The position numbers and the translations under genes were made by a program. From Pseudomonas sp. SLFW (GTDB lineage Bacteria > Pseudomonadota > Gammaproteobacteria > Pseudomonadales > Pseudomonadaceae), in contig NZ_JAAAKW010000010.1 in the NCBI RefSeq assembly GCF_009905615.1, positions 163,218-227,217 of the forward strand: 64,000 bases of DNA, in the 5' to 3' direction. Positions within the stretch are counted from its first letter, which is position 1, and the number at the start of each line of letters is the position of its first letter. This document shows positions 16,725-23,945 of the stretch, piece by piece. The notes beneath the pieces were generated by a model, which saw only the letters and a list, made by a program, of their open reading frames with translations, was not told where the DNA came from and ran no database searches.

Positions 16725-18941
16725 ATGCGCACAGGGATGGTGGCGCTTGCACTGGGACTGTTGGTCCTGCGTTTTTTACCGGCATTACCGCCGGTCTGGT
16801 TGATGCTGGCGATGCCGGTGTTCGCGCTGATGCTGTTGCCGTTTCGCACCTACCCGTTGGCTTTTTTTCTGTTTGGACTGACGTGGGCCAGCGTTTCCGC
16901 GCAATCCGCCTTGGACGATCGATTGCCCGAGCGGCTCGACGGCCAGACGTTGTGGCTCGAAGGCACTGTTGTCGGTTTGCCTCAGAGCGCCGACGGCGTG
17001 GTGGGTTTTCAGCTCGAAGACCCTGTTTCACGGCGCACTCGATTGCCGGATCGCATGCGCGTCGCCTGGTACGGCGGTGCCGAAGTGCGCAGCGGCGAGC
17101 GCTGGCGGTTGGCGGTCAAACTCAAACGCCCCGGCGGTCTGGCCAACCCCGGCGCGTTCGACTACGAGGCCTGGCTGTTGGCCCAGCGTATCGGAGCGAC
17201 GGGCACGGTGGTTGACGGCGAGTTGATCATGGCCACGGCAGAACCCTGGCGGGATCGCATTCGTCAGCGTCTGATGGCAGTCGATGCCCAAGGGCATGAG
17301 GGCGGTCTCGCGGCGCTGGTGTTGGGGGACGATTCGGGCCTCAGCGCGGCACAGTGGCAGGTGCTGCAAGACACAGGCACCGTGCACCTGCTGGTGATCT
17401 CGGGTACTCACATCGGGCTTCTGGCGGGATTGCTTTACGGTCTGGTGGCGGGCCTTGCACGTTGGGGGCTGTGGCCACGGTTCATCCCTTGGTTGCCCTC
17501 AGCCTGCGCGCTCGCTTTGAGTGGTGCGTTGATTTACGGCTTTCTCGCCGGGTTCGATGTGCCGGTGCAGCGGGCCTGCATCATGCTCGGACTCGTCCTG
17601 CTGTGGCGCCTGCGGTTTCGGCATCTCGGCGTGGTCTGGCCAATGCTGATCGCGCTCAACGGCGTGTTGATCGCCGAGCCGCTGATCAGTCTGCGCCCCG
17701 GTTTCTGGCTGTCGTTCACGGCGGTCGGCATTCTCCTCCTGATCTTCGGTGGACGCCTCGGCGCCTGGCACTGGCTGCGCAGTTGGTCTCGCGCCCAGTG
17801 GCTGATCGCGCTCGGTCTGCTGCCGGTGCTGCTGGCGCTGAACCTGCCGGTCAGCCTGAGCGGGCCGCTGGTCAATCTGGTCGCGGTCCCGTGGGTCAGT
17901 GTTTTGATCCTGCCCTTGGCACTGTTCGGCACGTTTCTGCTGGTGATTCCGCCGATTGGCGAGCGCTTGCTCTGGCTGGCGGGCGGCGCGATGGAGGGGC
18001 TCTTCCGGGTGCTCAGCCCGATGGCCGACCTCATACCCGCTTGGACCGGTCCTGCCGTGCCGATCTGGGTCTGGCCCTTCAGTCTGTTGGGCGCGTTGCT
18101 GCTGTTGCTGCCCAATGGCGTGCCGTTGCGCCCGCTGGGTTGGCCGATGTTGCTGCTGTGCGTGTTCGCACCGCAGAAAAGCGTCCCGTTGGGCGAAGTC
18201 GAAGTGACGCAACTGGACGTCGGGCAAGGCCTGGCGATCCTGCTGCGCACGCAAAACCATGCGCTGCTGTATGACGCCGGGCCACGGTTTGGCGAGTTCG
18301 ACATCGGTCAGCGTGTGGTCCTTCCGGCCATTCGCCGTGCCGGGATCACCGAGTTGGACCTGATACTCCTCAGCCACGCCGACGCCGATCACGCGGGTGG
18401 GGCGCCCGCCATTCATCAAGCCATTCCGGTGTCGAGGGTGCTGGGCGGCGACATCGAACGCATGCCTCCCGAATTGTCCGTCGAGCGCTGTCAGAACGGT
18501 GAGCGCTGGACGTGGGACAACGTGACCTTTGCCACCTGGATCTGGGAACAGGCCGGGGAGGGCAACCAGGGTTCTTGCGTCCTGAGCGTCGAAGCGAACG
18601 GCGAGCGGCTGTTGTTGACCGGTGACATCGACGTCCCTGCCGAGCGCGCCATGCTGGAGCACGGTTTCGACGTTCGCGCCGACTGGCTGCAAGCGCCTCA
18701 TCACGGCAGCCGCACGTCTTCGTCGAAACGCTTTCTGCAGGCGGTTTCGCCTCGCGGTGTGCTGATTTCCCGAGGCCGCAACAACGCGTTCGGCCATCCT
18801 CATCCGTTGGTGATGTCGCGCTACCGCTGGCTGAAGATCGACACCCATGACAGTGCGGAACGTGGGGCTCTGACGCTGCAATTGGGGACCTTCGGCGAGG
18901 TGGACTTCGAGCGGGCTGTCCGACGTTTCTGGCGAGAGTGA
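16725..18941 (+). CDS. comEC: ComEC/Rec2-family DNA internalization channel
   Basis: A 738-residue multi-spanning protein of the ComEC/Rec2 family, the inner-membrane channel that brings single-stranded DNA into the cell during natural transformation. The N terminus has several hydrophobic helices, then an OB-like domain (DGQTLWLEGTVVGLPQ), the competence domain containing LLVISGTHIGLLAGLLYG, and a C-terminal metallo-beta-lactamase domain with LSHADADHAGG at about residues 548-558 and LQAPHHGSRTS. That metal site suggests the nuclease-like domain is intact. Start: ATG at 16725 with AGGGGA upstream. It is followed by the ExbB/ExbD pair, as in P. aeruginosa. Expression and competence are not implied by presence alone. 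Confidence 0.92.
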   Translation: MRTGMVALALGLLVLRFLPALPPVWLMLAMPVFALMLLPFRTYPLAFFLFGLTWASVSAQSALDDRLPERLDGQTLWLEGTVVGLPQSADGVVGFQLEDPVSRRTRLPDRMRVAWYGGAEVRSGERWRLAVKLKRPGGLANPGAFDYEAWLLAQRIGATGTVVDGELIMATAEPWRDRIRQRLMAVDAQGHEGGLAALVLGDDSGLSAAQWQVLQDTGTVHLLVISGTHIGLLAGLLYGLVAGLARWGLWPRFIPWLPSACALALSGALIYGFLAGFDVPVQRACIMLGLVLLWRLRFRHLGVVWPMLIALNGVLIAEPLISLRPGFWLSFTAVGILLLIFGGRLGAWHWLRSWSRAQWLIALGLLPVLLALNLPVSLSGPLVNLVAVPWVSVLILPLALFGTFLLVIPPIGERLLWLAGGAMEGLFRVLSPMADLIPAWTGPAVPIWVWPFSLLGALLLLLPNGVPLRPLGWPMLLLCVFAPQKSVPLGEVEVTQLDVGQGLAILLRTQNHALLYDAGPRFGEFDIGQRVVLPAIRRAGITELDLILLSHADADHAGGAPAIHQAIPVSRVLGGDIERMPPELSVERCQNGERWTWDNVTFATWIWEQAGEGNQGSCVLSVEANGERLLLTGDIDVPAERAMLEHGFDVRADWLQAPHHGSRTSSSKRFLQAVSPRGVLISRGRNNAFGHPHPLVMSRYRWLKIDTHDSAERGALTLQLGTFGEVDFERAVRRFWRE

Positions 18942-19034
18942 TCAGCCGGTTATTCATCGGACAGGATCAGTCAGCGATGCGATGTGCCGACCGTATGTTA
19001 GAGTAGCGCCACTTTTTTTCAGGGGGTGGTCGCT

Positions 19035-19709
19035 GTGTGGGAGCTGGTCAAATCTGGTGGCTGGATGATGCTACCGATCATTTTGAGTTCCATTGCCGCC
19101 GTCGGAATCATCATTGAGCGTCTTTGGACCTTGCGCGCCAGCCGCATCACGCCACCGCATCTGCTCGGTCAGGTATGGCGCTGGATCCAGGACAAACAGC
19201 TGAGCAGCGAAAAGCTCAAGGAGCTGCGCGCCGATTCGCCGCTGGGTGAAATCCTCGCCGCAGGCCTGGCCAACTCCCGTCACGGTCGCGAGATCATGAA
19301 AGAGTGCATCGAGGAGGCCGCCGCTCGGGTCATTCACGAACTCGAACGCTACTTGGCCACCCTCGGCACCATCGCCGCCATGGCGCCACTGCTGGGTCTG
19401 TTGGGCACCGTGCTCGGCATGATCGACATTTTCAGCTCGTTCACCAGCACCGGCATGACCGGAAACGCGGGCATGCTCGCGGGTGGTATCGCCAAGGCGT
19501 TGATCTGCACCGCGTCCGGCCTGACCGTCGCGATTCCGACGATCTTCTTCCACCGCTACCTGCAAAGCCGTGTGGACGAACTGGTGGTCGGCATGGAACA
19601 GGAAGCCATCAAATTGGTGGAAGTGGTGCAGGGCGACCGCGACGTTGACCTGACCGATGCCAAGCCTGACCTCAAGGCCGCCGCTCGTGGCGAGGGCCGC
19701 AAGAAGTGA
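19035..19709 (+). CDS. MotA/TolQ/ExbB-type proton channel protein
   Basis: A 224-residue ExbB/TolQ homologue with three membrane segments: WMMLPIILSSIAAVGIIIER, LGTIAAMAPLLGLLGTVLGM and GIAKALICTASGLTVAIPTI. The conserved LGLLGTVLGMI and proline/alanine-rich third helix mark the proton channel family that energises outer membrane or envelope functions. Start: GTG at 19035 has AGGGGG at 19021-19026; an in-frame GTG at 19026 overlaps that site and was rejected. Its stop overlaps the ExbD-like start (GTGA). No tonB-like gene is near, and it leads into lpxK, so an envelope role other than classical TonB support is possible. Confidence 0.88.
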   Translation: MWELVKSGGWMMLPIILSSIAAVGIIIERLWTLRASRITPPHLLGQVWRWIQDKQLSSEKLKELRADSPLGEILAAGLANSRHGREIMKECIEEAAARVIHELERYLATLGTIAAMAPLLGLLGTVLGMIDIFSSFTSTGMTGNAGMLAGGIAKALICTASGLTVAIPTIFFHRYLQSRVDELVVGMEQEAIKLVEVVQGDRDVDLTDAKPDLKAAARGEGRKK

Positions 19710-20137
19710 AATTCCGTCGCCGCAAACCCCGGGAGACCATCGACATCAACCTGGTGTCGCTGATCGACGTGGTGTTCATCCTGTTGCTGTTCTTCGTGGT
19801 CACCACCACGTTTACCCGCGAGACCCAATTACGCGTGGACCTGCCCCAAGCCGTCACCGGCGCCTCGGCGGACGATGTGGATAAAAAGCACGTGGACATC
19901 ACCATCAACGCCGACGGCGTCTATTCGGTGAACAACACCCTGCTGGCCGACAGCAAGCTGGACACGCTGATCGACGCGTTACAGAAGGAATCCGGTGGCG
20001 ACACCAGCCTGCCGTTGTCCATCAGCGCCGATGGCAAAACCCCGCACCAGGCGGTCATCACGGCCATGGACGCGGCGGGCAAGCTGGGTTTCGCTCATTT
20101 GCGCATGACCACTGTCGAGGCCGCATCGGCTAACTGA
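19706..20137 (+). CDS. ExbD/TolR-type biopolymer transport protein
   Basis: A 143-residue ExbD/TolR family protein: a short cytoplasmic N terminus with basic residues (MKFRRRKPRETIDINLVSLI), a single membrane helix with the essential Asp (LIDVVFILLLFFVVTTTF) and a periplasmic domain. Start: GTG at 19706 inside the ExbB-like stop codon. The stop TGA overlaps the lpxK ATG by one base, so ExbB, ExbD and LpxK are probably made from one message. It forms the stator-like complex with the preceding gene product. Confidence 0.88.
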   Translation: MKFRRRKPRETIDINLVSLIDVVFILLLFFVVTTTFTRETQLRVDLPQAVTGASADDVDKKHVDITINADGVYSVNNTLLADSKLDTLIDALQKESGGDTSLPLSISADGKTPHQAVITAMDAAGKLGFAHLRMTTVEAASAN

Positions 20138-21132
20138 TGGCATTGACCGACCGCTTGCTTGACGCGTGGTACAAGGGCCATCCGGCCCTGACGCTACTGC
20201 GACCGCTGGAAGCCTTGTATCGGCGCGTGGTCAACGGCAAGCGTGCGCGTTTCGTGGCAGGCGAGGGTGACATCTACACCGCGCCAGTGCCTGTCATTGT
20301 CGTCGGCAACATCACTGTGGGTGGCACCGGCAAGACGCCGCTGATCCTGTGGATGATCGAACACTGTCGCCAGCGCGGGCTGCGCGTGGGCGTGGTCAGT
20401 CGCGGCTATGGCGCCAAACCGCCGAGCTTTCCATGGCGGGTTCGTACCGAGCAAGACGCTGCGCAGGCCGGTGACGAGCCGCTGCTGATCGTCAAACGCA
20501 CCGGCGTGCCGTTGATGATCGACCCGGACCGCTCGCAGGCCGTGCGTGCATTGCTGGCGGACGAACCCCTCGACCTGATTCTGTCCGACGACGGCCTCCA
20601 GCATTACCGCCTCGCTCGGAGCCTCGAACTGGTACTGATCGACGCTGCACGGGGCCTGGGCAATCGCCGGTGCCTGCCTGCGGGCCCGTTGCGTGAGCCG
20701 GTCGAGCGGCTGCAAAGCGTCGACGCGCTGCTGTACAACGGTGCGCTTGTAGACCGTGACGACGGCTACGCCTTTACCTTGAAGCCCACCGCTTTGGTCA
20801 ACCTCAAGACCGGTGACGCCCATCCGGTCGATCATTTCGCCCCCGGTCAGCCCATGCACGCCGTCGCCGGCATCGGCAACCCGCAACGTTTCTTCAACAC
20901 CCTCGAAGGACTACACTGGCGGCCGGTTCCCCATGCATTCGCCGATCATGCCGAGTTCAGCGCAGAGGCCTTGGCATTCACGCCAGCCCTGCCACTGGTC
21001 ATGACCGAGAAAGACGCCGTGAAGTGTGCTTCCTTCGCGGTGCCCGACTGGTGGTACCTGGCCGTGGAAGCCGTGCCTTCCCCGGCCTTCGTCAGTTGGT
21101 TCGATACGCAGTTAACCCGGCTTTTGCCATGA
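20137..21132 (+). CDS. lpxK: Tetraacyldisaccharide 4'-kinase LpxK
   Basis: A 331-residue enzyme that phosphorylates the 4' position of the lipid A disaccharide precursor at the inner membrane. The P-loop is clear: VGNITVGGTGKTP with GGTGKT at residues 62-67. Other family phrases are VVSRGYGAK, DEPLLIVKRTGVPLMID and LILSDDGLQHYRL. Length fits LpxK (about 330). The one-base overlap with exbD and the close downstream Trm112 and kdsB genes mark a lipid A/Kdo operon. Confidence 0.95.
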   Translation: MALTDRLLDAWYKGHPALTLLRPLEALYRRVVNGKRARFVAGEGDIYTAPVPVIVVGNITVGGTGKTPLILWMIEHCRQRGLRVGVVSRGYGAKPPSFPWRVRTEQDAAQAGDEPLLIVKRTGVPLMIDPDRSQAVRALLADEPLDLILSDDGLQHYRLARSLELVLIDAARGLGNRRCLPAGPLREPVERLQSVDALLYNGALVDRDDGYAFTLKPTALVNLKTGDAHPVDHFAPGQPMHAVAGIGNPQRFFNTLEGLHWRPVPHAFADHAEFSAEALAFTPALPLVMTEKDAVKCASFAVPDWWYLAVEAVPSPAFVSWFDTQLTRLLP

Positions 21133-21149
21133 CTCGCTCAGGATTTCTT

Positions 21150-21335
21150 ATGGACACCAAATTGCTCGACATCCTCGCTTGCCCGATCTGCAAGGGTCCG
21201 CTCAAGCTCAGCGCCGACAAAACCGAGCTGATCAGCAAAGGCGCCGGTCTGGCCTACCCGATCCGCGACGGCATCCCGGTGATGCTGGAAAGCGAAGCGC
21301 GCACCCTGACCACTGACGAGCGTCTGGACAAATGA
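21150..21335 (+). CDS. Trm112 family protein (YcaR-like)
   Basis: A 61-residue protein starting MDTKLLDILACPICKGPLKL, with Cys11 and Cys14 of a zinc-type knuckle and the phrase LAYPIRDGIPVMLESEAR. Proteins of this family sit between lpxK and kdsB in many gamma-proteobacteria; the exact bacterial role is unsettled. Start: ATG at 21150, 17 bp after lpxK; longer upstream reading is lpxK shadow. Its stop overlaps the kdsB start as ATGA. Confidence 0.9.
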   Translation: MDTKLLDILACPICKGPLKLSADKTELISKGAGLAYPIRDGIPVMLESEARTLTTDERLDK

Positions 21336-22096
21336 CTGCAGCGTTCACCGTTGTCATCCCTGCGCGTTACAGCTCCAGCCGTTTTCCCGGCAAGCCGCTG
21401 AAAACCATCGCGGGCAAGCCGATGATCCAGCACGTCTGGGAACAAGCGCGTAAAAGCAGTGCTCAGCGTGTCGTGGTGGCCACGGACGATCAGCGCATCG
21501 TCGAAGCCTGTGAAGCGTTCGGCGCTGAAGTGTTGATGACCCGCGATGACCACAATTCCGGCACCGACCGTCTGGCCGAGGTCGCCTCGCTCTTGGGGTT
21601 GGCCAATGACGCGATCGTGGTCAACGTGCAGGGCGACGAACCGATGATCCCCCCGGCGGTGATCGACCAGGTCGCGGACAATCTGGCGTCGCACCCCGAA
21701 GCCCGCATGTCGACGCTTGCAGAACCCATCGACGACGTGACTGCCTTGTTCAACACCAACGTGGTCAAGGTCAGTTCGGACATCAACGGCCTGGCCCTGA
21801 CGTTCAGCCGCGCACCGCTGCCCTGGGCCCGGGACGCACTGGCCAAAACCCGCGACGCGCTGCCCGAGGGCGTGCCGTTCCGCCGTCATATCGGCATCTA
21901 CGCTTATCGCGCCGGTTTCCTTCACGACTTCGTGAGCTGGGGCCCGTGCTGGCTGGAAAACACCGAAAACCTCGAACAACTGCGTGCCTTGTGGCATGGC
22001 GTGCGGATTCATGTGGCCGATGCGCTGGAAGCACCGCCAGCCGGCGTTGACACCGCCGAAGATCTGGAGCGCGTACGGCGCTTGCTGGAGGGTTGA
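21332..22096 (+). CDS. kdsB: 3-deoxy-manno-octulosonate cytidylyltransferase
   Basis: A 254-residue CMP-Kdo synthetase that activates Kdo with CTP for LPS inner-core assembly. The nucleotide-binding motif PARYSSSRFPGKPL lies at about residues 8-21. NVQGDEPMIPP and RHIGIYAYRAGFL are also characteristic. ATGA overlap with the Trm112 gene indicates coupling. In P. aeruginosa the next gene is ptpA; here only 37 bp separate kdsB from murB. Confidence 0.95.
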   Translation: MTAAFTVVIPARYSSSRFPGKPLKTIAGKPMIQHVWEQARKSSAQRVVVATDDQRIVEACEAFGAEVLMTRDDHNSGTDRLAEVASLLGLANDAIVVNVQGDEPMIPPAVIDQVADNLASHPEARMSTLAEPIDDVTALFNTNVVKVSSDINGLALTFSRAPLPWARDALAKTRDALPEGVPFRRHIGIYAYRAGFLHDFVSWGPCWLENTENLEQLRALWHGVRIHVADALEAPPAGVDTAEDLERVRRLLEG

Positions 22097-22133
22097 GGGT
22101 GATGAGTCGCCGTCATGAGGAGCAGGTGCGTTC

Positions 22134-23153
22134 ATGGGTTTGCTGATTCAATCCAATGTGTCGCTCAAGCCGTTCAACACCTTCGGCGTTGACGTCAAGG
22201 CCCGGCTGTTCGTCGAGGCCCACTCCGACGCTGACATCCGTGAAGCGCTGGCGTATGCGAAAGAACACAAGGTCGAACTGTTGGTCATCGGTGGCGGCAG
22301 CAACCTGCTGCTGACCGGCGATATCAATGCACTGGTCTTGCGCGTGGCCACTCGGGGTATTCGCATCACCCATGAAAATTGCGACGGCGCGACGGTCGAG
22401 GCTGAAGCGGGGGAGCCTTGGCACCCCTTCGTGCAAGAGACTCTGGCCCAAGGGCTGGCGGGGCTGGAAAACCTCAGTCTGATCCCTGGCACCGTCGGCG
22501 CAGCTCCCATGCAGAACATCGGCGCCTATGGCGTTGAGCTCAAAGACGTCTTCGACAGCCTCGTGGCCATGGATCGCGAAATCGGCGAAACCTGCGAGTT
22601 TTCTCTGTCGGAGTGTGCGTTTGGCTACCGCGACAGCGTTTTCAAGCATCAGGTCGGCCGTTGGCTGATCCTGCGGGTGCGCTTCCGCCTCAGCTTCGCC
22701 GCTCGCCTGCACCTGGACTACGGCCCGGTGCGCCAGCGCTTGCAAGAGCAGGGCATCGCCAACCCGACGCCGATCCACGTCAGCCGAGCCATCAGCGCGA
22801 TTCGCAGCGAGAAGCTGCCAGACCCTGCAACCCTCGGCAACGCGGGCAGCTTCTTCAAGAACCCTTTGGTATCCGCCGAGCTGGCGGCACGCATTCGCGA
22901 AACGCATCCTGGCCTGGTGGCTTATCCACAGGCTGACGGTCAGGTCAAACTGGCGGCAGGGTGGCTGATTGAACAGGCTGGGTGGAAAGGGTTTCGCGAG
23001 GGGGACGCAGGCGTGCATGCCTTGCAATCGCTAGTGCTGGTCAACCATGGTGCGGCGACGGGTCTGGATATTCTGCACCTGGCGCAACGCATTCAGGCCG
23101 ATATTCTTGAACGGTTTGGGGTGTCGCTGGAAATGGAACCTAACATGTACTGA
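22134..23153 (+). CDS. murB: UDP-N-acetylenolpyruvoylglucosamine reductase MurB
   Basis: A 339-residue FAD-dependent reductase that makes UDP-MurNAc from UDP-GlcNAc-enolpyruvate using NADPH. The FAD site is seen in NTFGVDVKAR and LLVIGGGSNLLL. The catalytic region has the type I features IPGTVGAAPMQNIGAYG, FGYRDSVFK and the serine motif NAGSFFKNP, then AGWLIEQAG. Start: ATG at 22134 with GAGGAG upstream. It follows kdsB by 37 bp and probably shares its transcript. Confidence 0.95.
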   Translation: MGLLIQSNVSLKPFNTFGVDVKARLFVEAHSDADIREALAYAKEHKVELLVIGGGSNLLLTGDINALVLRVATRGIRITHENCDGATVEAEAGEPWHPFVQETLAQGLAGLENLSLIPGTVGAAPMQNIGAYGVELKDVFDSLVAMDREIGETCEFSLSECAFGYRDSVFKHQVGRWLILRVRFRLSFAARLHLDYGPVRQRLQEQGIANPTPIHVSRAISAIRSEKLPDPATLGNAGSFFKNPLVSAELAARIRETHPGLVAYPQADGQVKLAAGWLIEQAGWKGFREGDAGVHALQSLVLVNHGAATGLDILHLAQRIQADILERFGVSLEMEPNMY

Positions 23154-23164
23154 AGCACCGTTGT

Positions 23165-23197
23165 AAAAAGGGCCGGCCGTTCTGGCGTGGCCCTTGC
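23165..23197 (+). other. Small hairpin downstream of murB
   Basis: AAGGGCC at 23168-23174 pairs with GGCCCTT at 23189-23195 in the 83-bp gap after murB. No T-run follows, so a Rho-independent terminator is only weakly supported. Confidence 0.3.
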
Positions 23198-23236
23198 ACC
23201 CCGCATTACAGAATCATCCCTGATCAGAGGCTGAGC

Positions 23237-23830
23237 ATGAGTGAAACCCTGTGCGCCATTGTCCTTGCTGCCGGTCAGGGTTCCCGCTATCGGGAGGTGG
23301 CGGGTGCCCATCGCAATAAGCTTCTGGCCCAGTGCATGGGGCGCGACGGTGTTGAGCGTTGCGTGATCGAGCATGTGCTCTCAAATTTGAGCGGGGTAGT
23401 CGACAAAATCGTTCTGCTGACCCGTCCTCAATATTCCTGCGTGGCGGAGTTGGGTTTGCGCCACGGCGGCGAAGTCGTGGTGCTGGAATCCCCCGGCATG
23501 GGCGACAGCATCGCGGCTGCAGTGTCAGCAGAGCCCGATCATCGCGGCTGGCTTATCGTGCTCGGCGACATGCCGTTCATTCATCCGGATACCCTCAAAC
23601 GTGTGGCTGACTCGTTGCAGCCCGACATGATCAGTGTGCCTGTCTATCAAGGGCAATTCGGGCACCCGGTGGGGTTCGGCCGCGGGTTTGCGTCATCGCT
23701 GACGGGGTTGGCGGGGGAGAAGGGGGCGAAGCGGTTGTTCAAAGCCGCGAAGGTGAATGAGGTTGTGGTCACTGATCCCGGCGTGTTGTGGGATATCGAC
23801 GTACCCTCGGCACTGGTTTTCAAAGGGTAA
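23237..23830 (+). CDS. MobA-like NTP transferase (molybdenum cofactor cytidylyltransferase type)
   Basis: A 197-residue protein with a single MobA-like NTP-transferase domain. Visible motifs are the nucleotide loop IVLAAGQGSRYRE near the N terminus, the metal-binding LGDMPFIHPDTL and GHPVGFGR. This combination is typical of the MocA/MobA group, which transfers CMP or GMP to molybdopterin, though related enzymes act on other substrates. Start: ATG at 23237 with AGAGG upstream. In P. aeruginosa murB is followed directly by rne, so this gene is an addition at that place. No molybdoenzyme or XdhC gene is adjacent, and the substrate is open. Confidence 0.7.
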   Translation: MSETLCAIVLAAGQGSRYREVAGAHRNKLLAQCMGRDGVERCVIEHVLSNLSGVVDKIVLLTRPQYSCVAELGLRHGGEVVVLESPGMGDSIAAAVSAEPDHRGWLIVLGDMPFIHPDTLKRVADSLQPDMISVPVYQGQFGHPVGFGRGFASSLTGLAGEKGAKRLFKAAKVNEVVVTDPGVLWDIDVPSALVFKG

Positions 23831-23896
23831 TACCGCCCTGTGGCGGCACGGCTCGCCATCGCGGACAAACGTGTTCCTGTGCATTCCGCAGGCATG

Positions 23897-23932
23897 AAAA
23901 AGCCCCACCTGCTTTCACAGGTGAGGCTTTTT
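23897..23932. terminator. Bidirectional Rho-independent terminator
   Basis: AAAAAGCCCCACCTG pairs with CAGGTGAGGCTTTTT around a six-base loop. The stem carries A-tract and T-tract on both sides, so it can serve both the nucleotidyltransferase gene (plus) and rne (minus), which converge here. Confidence 0.9.
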
Positions 23933-23945
23933 CGTTTCGTGAAGA

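Noticed and set aside
17499..18881. A 460-codon minus-strand frame antisense to comEC
   Set aside because: Gln/Arg/His-rich composition and no domains; comEC on the other strand is complete and well conserved.
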